This document shows positions 8,553 to 17,066 of a stretch of 48,518 bases of DNA, one piece after another. The stretch lies in NCBI GenBank assembly GCA_016201275.1, contig JACQDB010000130.1:1-48518 (forward strand). Reading direction: 5' to 3'. The first letter of the stretch is position 1. Each line of letters begins with the position of its first letter. The notes under the pieces were generated by a model. The model worked only from the letters and a program-made list of their open reading frames with translations, was not told the DNA's origin and did no database searches. Source of the DNA: Acidobacteriota bacterium. GTDB taxonomy: Bacteria > Acidobacteriota > Blastocatellia > UBA7656. A program made the translations under genes and the position numbers.

Positions 8553-10493
8553 TCAAGGTGCGGTCGGCGCGTCCAACACTTCGCCTACTTTGCGCGCCAA
8601 CACATCAGGGCTGAAGGGTTTTTGCAGCAGCGCCATATAATAGTTTGTCATCTGGCGATGCAAAATTGTGTCGCCAGTGTAGCCGGTCATAAACAGCACT
8701 TTGATGGCGGGGCGCAAGGCGGCAATCTGCTCGGCCAGTTCTACGCCGTTCAAGTGCGGCATAATGACATCGGTAATCAAGAGGTGAATCTCTTCTGCAT
8801 AAGCCGCGCACAACGCTAACGCCGCGCTGCCGTTGCTGGCTTCCAACACGGTGTAGCCCAGCATCGTCAAACTGCGCGACACCATTTGTCGCAACGCCTC
8901 TTCATCCTCGACCAGCAAAATGGTTTCCGTGCCTTGCCGCAAACTCTCCGACGCTTCTCTGAGGTTAGAAGCCGTAGCCGATTCCTCGCAACAGGGCAGG
9001 TAAATTTTGAAGGTGGTGCCGTGTTCCGGCTCGCTATAGACCCATATATGGCCGTTGCTCTGCTTGATGATGCCATAGACAGTTGACAAGCCCAAGCCGG
9101 TGCCTTTGCCCAGTTCTTTGGTGGTGAAAAACGGCTCGAAGATGCGCGACTGCGTGGCCTTGTCCATTCCCGATCCGGTATCGCTTACGGTCAACAGCAC
9201 AAACTCTCCGGCTTTCACTTCGGCGTGGCTCAAGGCATAGCCTTCGTCCAGATGGAGGTTGGCGGTGGTGAGGGTGAGCTTGCCGCCTTTTGGCATGGCA
9301 TCGCGGGCGTTGACGGCCAGATTCATAATGATTTGCTCCATCTGGCCGGGGTCGGCTTTGACTTTGCCAAGCGCAGGCTCCAGTACGGTCAGCAATTCAA
9401 TATCTTCGCCGATGATGCGCGCCAGCATTTGATTCATATCGGTGATGATGGCATTGAGGTCAAGAGTTTCGGCCTGCAAGACCTGCTTGCGGCTGAAGGC
9501 CAGAAGCTGACTGATTAAGGTCGCGGCGCGACGAGCGGCTTTTTCGATCTCTTCGAGTTCCTGGCGGCCTTTCTGGTTTGCCTCAAAGCGATAGAGCAGC
9601 AGGCCGCTGAAGCCGATGATGACGGTCAACAGATTGTTGAAGTCGTGAGCGATGCCGCCCGCCAGTTGCCCTATGGCCTCCATTTTCTGCGACTGCCGGA
9701 ATTGCTCTTCCAGGTGTTTGCGCTCGGTCATATCGCGGTACATCCACAGGTGCGCGAAGCGTTGGTTGCCGATGTGTATTGGCACATAATCGCGTTCCAG
9801 AATGCGCCCGTCGGCTAAGTAAATCTCTTCGGCCATGACAGTTTTGCCGGTCTGCCGATGCGCTTCCAGAGCTTGAAAAAACTCCTGCGGCGCGCTGAAC
9901 AAGTCCTGAGTTTGCTCCAACAGTTCGGCGCTATCCCGGCCTATGAGGGGAGTCGAGTCGGGCAGCGCGAACCATTGGCAAAAGGTTTGATTGTGATTGA
10001 GAATGCGCCGCGCTTCGTCTTCGACCAGCACGCCCATTTGTAAATTTTCAATCAGCGTGGTGTAAAGAGCGAGGTTATCGCGCAGAGCGGTTTCGGCGCG
10101 TTTGCGCTCACGGCGTTCTTTGGCCTCGCGCAGGGCGCGGCTGATGGAAGAGGCCAATCGCGCCATATGTTGTTTCAAAATATAATCGGTCGCGCCGCTT
10201 TTGAGGGCTTCGATCACTGTCTCTTCGCCCAGCGTGCCGGTGACAATCAAAAATGGCAAGTCAGGATAGTTCTCGCGTGCGAAGGCCATCGCCGCAAGCC
10301 CGTCAAAAGTCGGCAACGAATAGTCGGATAGCAACAGATCAAATTCGTTCTCTGCGAGCGCCTTGACGAATTCGGCGCGCGTTTCGACGCGCAAAATTTG
10401 GCAGGAAATTTTATCGTGTTCCAGAATCTCCGTAATCAACTCGGTGTCGAGCGGATTGTCTTCGAGATGGAGTATGCGTAACGGCTCATTCAT
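8553..10493 (-). CDS. Hybrid sensor histidine kinase (REC-PAS-HisKA-HATPase-REC)
   Basis: This 646-aa cytosolic protein has no membrane segment. An N-terminal receiver domain (about 1-120, phospho-acceptor Asp57 in LLLSDYSLP) precedes a PAS domain (about 150-260). The dimerisation domain carries His283 in GGIAHDFNNLL. The ATPase domain has the N box (MNLAVNARDA), G1 (VSDTGSGMD) and G2 (GKGTGLGLSTVYG). The C-terminal receiver has Asp575 in LLITDVIMP. The frame is open to 10559, but the ATG at 10493 is preceded by AAGGAG and begins right before the receiver domain, so it is preferred. It is the last gene of a three-gene unit with a response regulator and a membrane kinase, which suggests a branched phosphorelay. 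The output is not in the window. Confidence 0.93.
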   Translation of the reverse strand: MNEPLRILHLEDNPLDTELITEILEHDKISCQILRVETRAEFVKALAENEFDLLLSDYSLPTFDGLAAMAFARENYPDLPFLIVTGTLGEETVIEALKSGATDYILKQHMARLASSISRALREAKERRERKRAETALRDNLALYTTLIENLQMGVLVEDEARRILNHNQTFCQWFALPDSTPLIGRDSAELLEQTQDLFSAPQEFFQALEAHRQTGKTVMAEEIYLADGRILERDYVPIHIGNQRFAHLWMYRDMTERKHLEEQFRQSQKMEAIGQLAGGIAHDFNNLLTVIIGFSGLLLYRFEANQKGRQELEEIEKAARRAATLISQLLAFSRKQVLQAETLDLNAIITDMNQMLARIIGEDIELLTVLEPALGKVKADPGQMEQIIMNLAVNARDAMPKGGKLTLTTANLHLDEGYALSHAEVKAGEFVLLTVSDTGSGMDKATQSRIFEPFFTTKELGKGTGLGLSTVYGIIKQSNGHIWVYSEPEHGTTFKIYLPCCEESATASNLREASESLRQGTETILLVEDEEALRQMVSRSLTMLGYTVLEASNGSAALALCAAYAEEIHLLITDVIMPHLNGVELAEQIAALRPAIKVLFMTGYTGDTILHRQMTNYYMALLQKPFSPDVLARKVGEVLDAPTAP

Positions 10494-10567
10494 TACAAAG
10501 TCTCCTTCACTGCCTGATCGTGAGCGCTTGAACGGTGTGGGGGAGGGACCATAAAGCAAACCTCATG

Positions 10568-11005
10568 TTATTGGGGAGCGATATTCAAGACTGCCCAGAA
10601 CAAGCCTAACTCCTTGATGGCATCCACGAATTCGTGAAAGTCCACCGGTTTGACCACGTAAGCATTGACGCCCAGTTGATAGCTCTCGACGACATCGCGT
10701 TCCTCGCGTGAAGAGGTCAAGATCACCACCGGAATCAGGCGTAAAGCCGGGTCCGATTTGATCTGTCGCAAGACCTCCATGCCATCCACGCGGGGCATCT
10801 TCAAATCGAGCAGCACCACGGTCGGGTTGCCGGTTTCGCGTCCGGCATATTCACCGCGACTGTACAGATAATCGAGGGCTTCCGCGCCATCGCGGGTGAC
10901 CACGACTTCATTGGCCAGGTGATGTTCTTCGAGCGCCGTAAGCGTCAACTCAATATCATTCGGATTGTCTTCCGCCAGCAGAATGTGTTTTAACTCTCGA
11001 ACCAT
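10568..11005 (-). CDS. Single-domain response regulator, Rcp1-like
   Basis: This 145-aa protein is one receiver domain with the phospho-acceptor Asp67 in VVLLDLKMPR, the acidic pair in LLAEDNPND, the Thr in VILTSS and the Lys in VVKPVD. The YLYSRGEYAG insertion is typical of the Rcp1 subgroup that serves phytochrome-like kinases. There is no output domain, so it passes phosphoryl groups or acts by binding a partner. The ATG at 11005 follows AAGGAG and is better than the in-frame ATG at 11035. It lies 44 bp after the membrane kinase gene and 74 bp before the hybrid kinase gene, consistent with one operon. Confidence 0.93.
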   Translation of the reverse strand: MVRELKHILLAEDNPNDIELTLTALEEHHLANEVVVTRDGAEALDYLYSRGEYAGRETGNPTVVLLDLKMPRVDGMEVLRQIKSDPALRLIPVVILTSSREERDVVESYQLGVNAYVVKPVDFHEFVDAIKELGLFWAVLNIAPQ

Positions 11006-11049
11006 ATCGCTCCTTTCCACAAGCAACAGAGGCACAAGCCGTGAGCGGT

Positions 11050-14000
11050 TTATCCGGCGTTCACCTCGTGCTTTTCTATCGCGGCGGCCTCGGCCTGCGC
11101 CGGTTCGTGGGGCAAAGAAAAATAGAAGGTCGCGCCGTTATCCAGCGTGCTTTCTGCCCACGTTCTGCCGCCGTGCCGATGAATAATGCGCCGCACATTG
11201 GCGAGGCCAATGCCGGTGCCTTCAAACTCTTCGGCGCGGTGCAACCGCTGAAAGACGCCGAAGAGCTTATCTATATAATTTGCGTCAAAGCCGACGCCGT
11301 TATCGCGCACATAAAAAACTTTGGCGTCGGGATGATGATGGGTGCTGCCGATTTCTATGACCGCCTGTGGACGCGGGCGCGTGTATTTGACAGCGTTGGC
11401 CAGCAAATTGACCAGCACCAGACGCAGCATCGCCGGGTCGGCCTGTACCTCCGGCAACGGCGCAATGTGCCAGACGATGTTGCGATCACGCGCCTCTTTG
11501 TGCAATTCGTGACGCACCTCTTCGACCAGTTTCTGCATATTGATCGGGGTCTTTCGCAGATCGGCGCGCCCCATGCGCGAGAACGCCAACAGATCGTCTA
11601 TCAACTGCCCCATGTGTTTGGCGGCTTCCGAAATGATGCTCAAATAGCGCCGCCCTTTGTCATCCAGAGAGGCCGCGTTGGTCTTGTGCAGCATCGAAAC
11701 AAAACCGTCTATGTGACGCAAAGGGGCGCGCAAGTCATGCGATACGGAATAGCTGAAGGATTCCAATTCCTGATTGGCGGCTTCGAGTTGGGCGGCGCGT
11801 TGTTCCAACTCTTCATGGAGCCGACGAATCCGGTCATCGGCCTGTTTGCGCTCGCTGATGTCAAACAAAGTGGAGCGACTGGAAAGATAATTGCCCTCGG
11901 CATCTTTGATCGCTGTAGAGTTCAACAGCACGGTGATGATCTGTCCGTCTTTCCGACGCAGCTGATATTCACGGTCGTGCGCTACGCCGTGTTGTTTGAA
12001 CTGGGCAAAGTTTTGTTGGAAGATGGCCGCGCTCTCCGGCGTCAGCAGTTCGGGCATACGCAATTTGCCGACGACCTCTTCGCGGCTATAACCAAGCCAG
12101 CGCAACTCCGTGTGGTTGATTTGAATGATCGTGCCGTTTTGATCCAGCGAGTGATAACCGCAAGGCGCGTTGTCGTAGAGGTCTTGAATCTCGTCGGCAT
12201 ATTTTTGCAACATCGCTTCGGCGTGTTTGCGTTCGGTGATGTCACGCGAGATGCAGAACATCAAACGGTCTTCGGGCGACCACGAAGCCGAACTGAGCAA
12301 ATCAATCAGGCTGCCATTCTGATGGCGGAATCGCGCTTCATAAGCGCTCACCGGCGCGCTGGTTTTCACTGTCTCCATTAATTGCAACGTGCGTTCAACA
12401 TCTTCTTCGGCGACCAATTCGATAAACTGCCTGCCGATTAATGCTTCGGGCAAATAGCCCAGCGTCTGTAAAGATGCGGGATTGACTTTGACCAATGTAC
12501 CTTCCGCGTCAATCGAACAGATGAGATTTTGGGCGTGATGAATCAACGCGCCTTCTTTGCGTAGGGCTTCTTCAAGCGACTTCGCCATCTTGTGAAAGAC
12601 CTGATCGAGGTGAGCAATTTCATCGTTGCCGGTCAAAGGCGAAGAGAGCGCTGCGCCTCGCGCTAAAGACTGCGCGTTGGCGGTCAGGGTTTGCAGGCGA
12701 CTGCCAATGTTGCGGCTGAACATTAGCACCAGCATCACGCCCAGCAATATTGCCGCAATCGCTCCGGCGACCAGCAACCAGTTCAAGCGCTGCCAGGATT
12801 GTTCGACGCGCTGCCGCCTTTCCGTATCGAGGCGTTCTTCTTCGGCGGTAAAATTTTTGACCTCTTGCAGATACTCTGTCCACACCTCGCGGTTGTAGCT
12901 GGCTTTCATCTGTTCAACGGCCTGCTCTTTGCGACCTTCCCGCATCAGGCGTTCGACCTCGGCCAGAATCGCCATGCGCTGGCTGGCCAACTCGACCAGA
13001 TGCTCGACCTTTGCTGCTTGTAGTGGCTGCTCTTGAACCAGCGTTTGCAGACGGCTGATGGTGTTGGGTAGATTGCGCGCCAGCGGATAATAAGGCGCGG
13101 CAAAGGCGGCATTGTTGGTGGCAACATAAGCCCGCAAAATGTATTGGGCGTTAGCCGGGTCGCGGGATAATTGCTCCGCCAGGGCGATCACTTCTTTGCT
13201 GTGCAAATAGCGATTTTGCGCCTCTTCATTCTCCACTTTGATGCGTATGACCAAGGTGACAAACAGCAAGACGAACAACAGCGGCACCGAAATTAATACC
13301 ATGCCTTTATACGCCAGCTTGACATTCGACAAACGGTAAACGGCATAGCCCAGCAGCGCGATGACCAACAACCCCACAAGCACTTCTATGGATTTGGTCA
13401 AGCGGGAAGCGGTTTGAAAGAGGATGCTGAAGCAGTAAAAGAAGCCCAGCACGGCAATGGTGACGCTGGTCGGTCCCCATTGCCGCAACTCTTCTTCGGC
13501 GCTGGTCGTGCTGCGCCACACATACACCAGCATGGCGCTGCTGTAAAGCGTCAAGGCGAGCGCCGTATGCACCGCCATCTGTATGCCTAGATTGAACGGC
13601 GTCAGATTAAACAAGCCGATGAGATAAGCCGAGAGCGAAATTAAACCGAGCGCCAAGGTGATGATCTGGCCGATGAAAAAAATGATGACCGATTGAGGGC
13701 GCAGAACCATCAATAACAGCCCTAATGCCGAACATAGAAAGCCGATGGCCGTCGGCAATGCCATGCGTCCGGGAATTACCGTGAGGGTCAAATCCCAGGG
13801 CGTAAAGAACAGCGTATCTATGCCGAAAGAATGTCCGCTCAGATATTGCAGCAGATTCACAGCGCTCAAAAATATGACGAGGCTGCTGCCCAGCACCGGC
13901 AAAAAGCGAGACCCGCGTTTGCTGACACCGAACCAGGTGCTGACGCCCAGAAACAGGAAGCAGAGCGCCGTGTTGTACTGCATGGGGATGGTTCCCGATA

Positions 14001-14208
14001 TCACCTGCACCAACCCGCGAAGGTGCAGATACCAGCCGATGATGACGCCGCCGCCGAGCAAGGCAATCAAGACCTGCACCACCATGACTACAATATCCCA
14101 ACGCGGGCGCTTGGTTGGGGGAGTGCGAGGATTTGCTGCGGAGTTCGCTATACTCATGGACTTGCCTGGTTCAGGCTTTGTCGCCAAGACATTGCCGGAA
14201 ACCTTCAC
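11050..14208 (-). CDS. Membrane sensor histidine kinase (7-8 TM, CHASE3-like, HAMP, 2 PAS)
   Basis: This 1052-aa protein starts with about eight hydrophobic segments (about 40-320). A helical extracytoplasmic region of CHASE3 type follows (about 330-470), then another membrane segment (LLVAGAIAAILLGVMLVLMF), a HAMP linker and two PAS domains (motifs NPASLQTLGY and NHTELRWLGY). The kinase core has His824 in SVSHDLRAPLRHIDGF, N box VNLLANAVKYT, G1 RDNGVGFD and G2 GTGIGLANV. This C-terminal type matches phytochrome-like kinases that pair with Rcp1 regulators, as the next gene encodes. The start is uncertain: the longest form uses GTG at 14208 with AGGG upstream; ATG at 14157 (MSIANSA) is an alternative. 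The sensed signal is unknown. Confidence 0.92.
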   Translation of the reverse strand: MKVSGNVLATKPEPGKSMSIANSAANPRTPPTKRPRWDIVVMVVQVLIALLGGGVIIGWYLHLRGLVQVISGTIPMQYNTALCFLFLGVSTWFGVSKRGSRFLPVLGSSLVIFLSAVNLLQYLSGHSFGIDTLFFTPWDLTLTVIPGRMALPTAIGFLCSALGLLLMVLRPQSVIIFFIGQIITLALGLISLSAYLIGLFNLTPFNLGIQMAVHTALALTLYSSAMLVYVWRSTTSAEEELRQWGPTSVTIAVLGFFYCFSILFQTASRLTKSIEVLVGLLVIALLGYAVYRLSNVKLAYKGMVLISVPLLFVLLFVTLVIRIKVENEEAQNRYLHSKEVIALAEQLSRDPANAQYILRAYVATNNAAFAAPYYPLARNLPNTISRLQTLVQEQPLQAAKVEHLVELASQRMAILAEVERLMREGRKEQAVEQMKASYNREVWTEYLQEVKNFTAEEERLDTERRQRVEQSWQRLNWLLVAGAIAAILLGVMLVLMFSRNIGSRLQTLTANAQSLARGAALSSPLTGNDEIAHLDQVFHKMAKSLEEALRKEGALIHHAQNLICSIDAEGTLVKVNPASLQTLGYLPEALIGRQFIELVAEEDVERTLQLMETVKTSAPVSAYEARFRHQNGSLIDLLSSASWSPEDRLMFCISRDITERKHAEAMLQKYADEIQDLYDNAPCGYHSLDQNGTIIQINHTELRWLGYSREEVVGKLRMPELLTPESAAIFQQNFAQFKQHGVAHDREYQLRRKDGQIITVLLNSTAIKDAEGNYLSSRSTLFDISERKQADDRIRRLHEELEQRAAQLEAANQELESFSYSVSHDLRAPLRHIDGFVSMLHKTNAASLDDKGRRYLSIISEAAKHMGQLIDDLLAFSRMGRADLRKTPINMQKLVEEVRHELHKEARDRNIVWHIAPLPEVQADPAMLRLVLVNLLANAVKYTRPRPQAVIEIGSTHHHPDAKVFYVRDNGVGFDANYIDKLFGVFQRLHRAEEFEGTGIGLANVRRIIHRHGGRTWAESTLDNGATFYFSLPHEPAQAEAAAIEKHEVNAG

Positions 14209-14592
14209 AAACCCTGTGAAGAGTAGGTCAATTCAGAATGCAAGCTTGATGAAAAGCTTGTTGGCTAAATGGAATTATAGATTCCAAATTAAGGGGATTT
14301 CACACGAGTCCTTTATAACACAGACCGTGTGAGCAAAGAATAATAATGATGAAAAACGTGGGGAGCAGTGCTGGCCAAGAGGATCGAAACTTTCTCAATC
14401 CCCCGTCATTATTATCTGGATTGTGGTGAAGGCGCAAGTGGGCGAATAACCTGCACGAATTATTTGTAGCGATTTTTCATAGGCATCCGCCTGCTTGAAG
14501 AAAGCTGAGGTTGCAAGAAACGGAGCGCCGACAGAAGGCCCGCGCTCCGTGTTTACAAAACGCCTGTTCTCAACCCAAAAGTGTGCGGACGA
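14209..14592. other. 384-bp intergenic region upstream of the phosphorelay operon
   Basis: No gene is visible. Two weak stems can be drawn: CACACG near 14300 with CGTGTG near 14326, and AATAATGA near 14341 with TCATTATT near 14405. It should contain the promoter of the minus-strand kinase operon and the 3' signal of the M28 gene. I could not identify either with confidence. Confidence 0.4.
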
Positions 14593-16323
14593 TTAAGGTT
14601 TTTGGGCGGCCTGTTTCAACATCGCTTCGCGTTTGGCTTTGAATTCGGTGCCAGGCGACCACTGCGGGTACTTGGCCGTGTTCGCCACTTTGTAACCGAC
14701 CGTGAATAACAACTGCGTGTCTTCGACAGCGCCGCTCAAATCCCAATCGGGTTTTATTTCGTCCGACGGATTATGGTAATCCTTTTCGGTGTATTCATCG
14801 CGCTTCTGCAAGCCGTAGCCTGCCGGTTTGCCGATGAAATCAATGCCTGCTTCGGGGTCTAAAGCCGGTACGCCCTGCTTGGCAAAGTTGAAATGATCGG
14901 AGCGATAATAGAACCCTTTTTCCGGTTCGGCGTCCGGGCGCAACACGCGGCCTTTCGCTGTCGCCGCTTCGCGCAAGACTTCATCGAGCGACGAATTGCC
15001 CAGCCCGATGACGGTTATATCTTTGGTGCGTCCCCATTGATTGACGCCGTCAATGTTGATGTTGGCGACGGTCTTGGCCAATGGATACAGCGGATTTTCC
15101 GCGTAATACTTCGAGCCAATCAAGCCTTTCTCTTCGGCGGTGACAAACAGGAAAAGCAGCGAGCGTTTGGGCGGCGTCGGCAGCGCCTTGAAGGCTTTGG
15201 CGATTTCCAACACCGCCGCGCATCCCGAGGCGTTATCCAGTGCGCCGTTGTAAATTTTGTCGCCTTTGGCATCGGGAAGGCTGATGCCGAAGTGATCCCA
15301 ATGCGCCGTGTAAATCACATACTCATCTTTCATGCGCGCATCTGCGCCTTCGAGTTTCGCCACCACATTCTTTGAATCAATGTAGCGAATCTGGTTTTCG
15401 AGGGTCAGCTTGGCACGGGCTTTCAAATCCACCGGCTTGAAATCTTTGCGGAGCGCGGCTTTTTTCATAGCGTCGAAATTCATGCCTATGGTCGAGAACA
15501 ATTCTCTGGCGCGCTCGTTGGTGATCCAGCCTTCGACATTGACGCGGGACATATTGTTGTCTTTGGCAACGAGGTCGAAATTTTCCACCGAGAAACTGCC
15601 ACGCGGCACCGCCCACGGATAGGCCGCCGGTACGGTTTCGTGAACGATGAAGATACCGGCAGCGCCTTTCTGCGCGGCGATTTCAAACTTGTAGGTCCAG
15701 CGCCCGTAATAAGTCATGGCCTTGCCGCCGAACATTTTCGCGTCGAGTTTGGTCGCGTCGTTCGGATCCGCAACCGGTGGGTCATTGACCAACATGATGA
15801 GAACCTTGCCGCGCACATCCAGGCCTTTGTAATCGTCCCAACCGTACTCCGGCGCTTCGACGCCATAGCCTACGAAAACCATGTCGGCATCGAAAGAGGT
15901 TTGGTTCACGACGCGCACGGTGCGGGCGACAAAGTCATCGCCGAACTTCAATTTGAAATCTTTGCCAGCGGTCTTGATTTTCAATTCGGCGTCGGGTTTG
16001 GTGGTGATGCCGACGAGCGGCACTTTTTGAATGTATGTGCCGTCGGGGTTGCCGGGTTTCAAGCCGAGTTTTTTGCATTGCTCTTCGAGGTACTGTACAG
16101 ACATCTCTTCGCCGTGAGTGCCGGGGGCGCGGCCTTCAAATTCATCCGAGGCGAGCCGTTTGATGTGACTCATCATGCCGTCGGCGGTGATGGCCTGAAG
16201 CGCCGACGGCGGCGGATTGATTGCTGCCGTCATTTTTTTGCCGCCGCTTTTTTGCGCCGCAACGAAGAAGGCGAAACTGCAAAGTACCAGAATAGAGCAA
16301 AGTGAAAAAGCGAATCGTTTCAT
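14593..16323 (-). CDS. Secreted M28 family zinc aminopeptidase with PA domain
   Basis: This 576-aa protein begins with a clear signal peptide ([18 protein letters not shown]). A protease-associated insert covers about residues 130-290. The M28 catalytic part follows: the metal and catalytic residues of TAHWDHFG (His341, Asp343), [14 protein letters not shown], the glutamates in [18 protein letters not shown], and the late His in YRSDHFNF. Such enzymes trim peptides in the periplasm or outside the cell using two zinc ions. The ATG at 16323 is preceded by GGAGG at good distance. Only 19 bp separates it from the upstream PIN-domain gene, so they may share a transcript. Function is well supported by motifs. 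Confidence 0.95.
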   Translation of the reverse strand: MKRFAFSLCSILVLCSFAFFVAAQKSGGKKMTAAINPPPSALQAITADGMMSHIKRLASDEFEGRAPGTHGEEMSVQYLEEQCKKLGLKPGNPDGTYIQKVPLVGITTKPDAELKIKTAGKDFKLKFGDDFVARTVRVVNQTSFDADMVFVGYGVEAPEYGWDDYKGLDVRGKVLIMLVNDPPVADPNDATKLDAKMFGGKAMTYYGRWTYKFEIAAQKGAAGIFIVHETVPAAYPWAVPRGSFSVENFDLVAKDNNMSRVNVEGWITNERARELFSTIGMNFDAMKKAALRKDFKPVDLKARAKLTLENQIRYIDSKNVVAKLEGADARMKDEYVIYTAHWDHFGISLPDAKGDKIYNGALDNASGCAAVLEIAKAFKALPTPPKRSLLFLFVTAEEKGLIGSKYYAENPLYPLAKTVANINIDGVNQWGRTKDITVIGLGNSSLDEVLREAATAKGRVLRPDAEPEKGFYYRSDHFNFAKQGVPALDPEAGIDFIGKPAGYGLQKRDEYTEKDYHNPSDEIKPDWDLSGAVEDTQLLFTVGYKVANTAKYPQWSPGTEFKAKREAMLKQAAQKP

Positions 16324-16342
16324 TTTTCATGACCTCCGATAA

Positions 16343-16852
16343 TCAAATGTCTGTGGGTTGCCAAACGGTGACGCCGGACACGCCGGGGCAATCGTTGTCG
16401 CGGGTAACGATGTCGAAAATGCCGTGGCGTTGCGCTCCGACAAGGTTGAGGGAATCATTGACAAAGAGTCCGTAGCCGTGCCGCAGGGCGTGGCTTGCGC
16501 TGATGTCAGCAAGGGTGATTGCGATGATCTTTATAGGCAATTTCAAAAGGTCTTCAACGTCGGTAATGTAGTCGGTAAGCGACGTGATAATTAAAGGATT
16601 TGCCTTGAGCTTTTTAATCGGTTGACCCGGAGAAATTAAACCCTTGTCCAAGGCCTCTGTCATCATTCGCCGGTGCAGGACTTCAGCAACGATAATGCTG
16701 GTGACATAGGCTTCGAGGTCGCCATCGGCAACTCGATCTAAAAAATCTGTGCATTCGATGGACAAGTCGCTCAGGTGATAAATCAAGATATGGGCGTTTA
16801 TCAGCAACGATGTGTTTGCTGGAATATTTTTAATATCCACACAACTCCTCAT
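16343..16852 (-). CDS. PIN-domain protein, putative toxin with altered first acidic residue
   Basis: This 169-aa protein resembles VapC-like PIN ribonucleases. The first motif reads LLINAHILIYHLSD, where family members normally have Asp at the position of Asn19. The Glu in IIVAEVLHR and the late FVNDSLNLVGA and IVTRDND motifs are kept. Loss of the first metal ligand could weaken or abolish nuclease activity. The coding frame overlaps the upstream antitoxin gene by 23 bp, as usual in toxin-antitoxin pairs. A GTG at 16840 lies 4 nt after AGGAG and could be the true start, giving 165 residues. The M28 gene starts 19 bp downstream. Confidence 0.75.
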   Translation of the reverse strand: MRSCVDIKNIPANTSLLINAHILIYHLSDLSIECTDFLDRVADGDLEAYVTSIIVAEVLHRRMMTEALDKGLISPGQPIKKLKANPLIITSLTDYITDVEDLLKLPIKIIAITLADISASHALRHGYGLFVNDSLNLVGAQRHGIFDIVTRDNDCPGVSGVTVWQPTDI

Positions 16853-17045
16853 CTTCTGCCAACCAGATAATCGTCTCGCGGTCTAAGCCTTTGATTCGTC
16901 CACGAGTCCTTGCCACTGCTTCCAAGGCTTTCTGTTTTTTGTCGGCTTCAATCTCCTGGCGCAATTCGTCAATTAATTGCTGCCGTTGCTCGTCGGGTAA
17001 TTGCCGAGCCGCCTGTAACAGCGATGCAAAGTTCATCTGGCGCAT
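16830..17045 (-). CDS. Small antitoxin-like protein partnering the PIN protein
   Basis: This 71-aa protein is charged and helical, with a central run LPDEQRQQLIDELRQEIEAD and a C-terminal TIIWLAEDEEL. Length, position upstream of a PIN gene and 23-bp overlap with it indicate a VapB-type antitoxin, although no standard DNA-binding fold is obvious by eye. The ATG at 17045 follows GAGG at about 8 nt. The M14 peptidase gene ends 21 bp upstream on the same strand, so the pair sits tightly between two peptidase genes. I assign the role from context. Confidence 0.65.
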   Translation of the reverse strand: MRQMNFASLLQAARQLPDEQRQQLIDELRQEIEADKKQKALEAVARTRGRIKGLDRETIIWLAEDEELCGY

Positions 17046-17066
17046 CGTTGGTTCCTCGCCGTTTCA

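Noticed and set aside
11041-12381. Plus-strand open frame of 446 codons
   Set aside because: It is antisense to the kinase core and PAS part of the membrane histidine kinase, whose motifs are complete.
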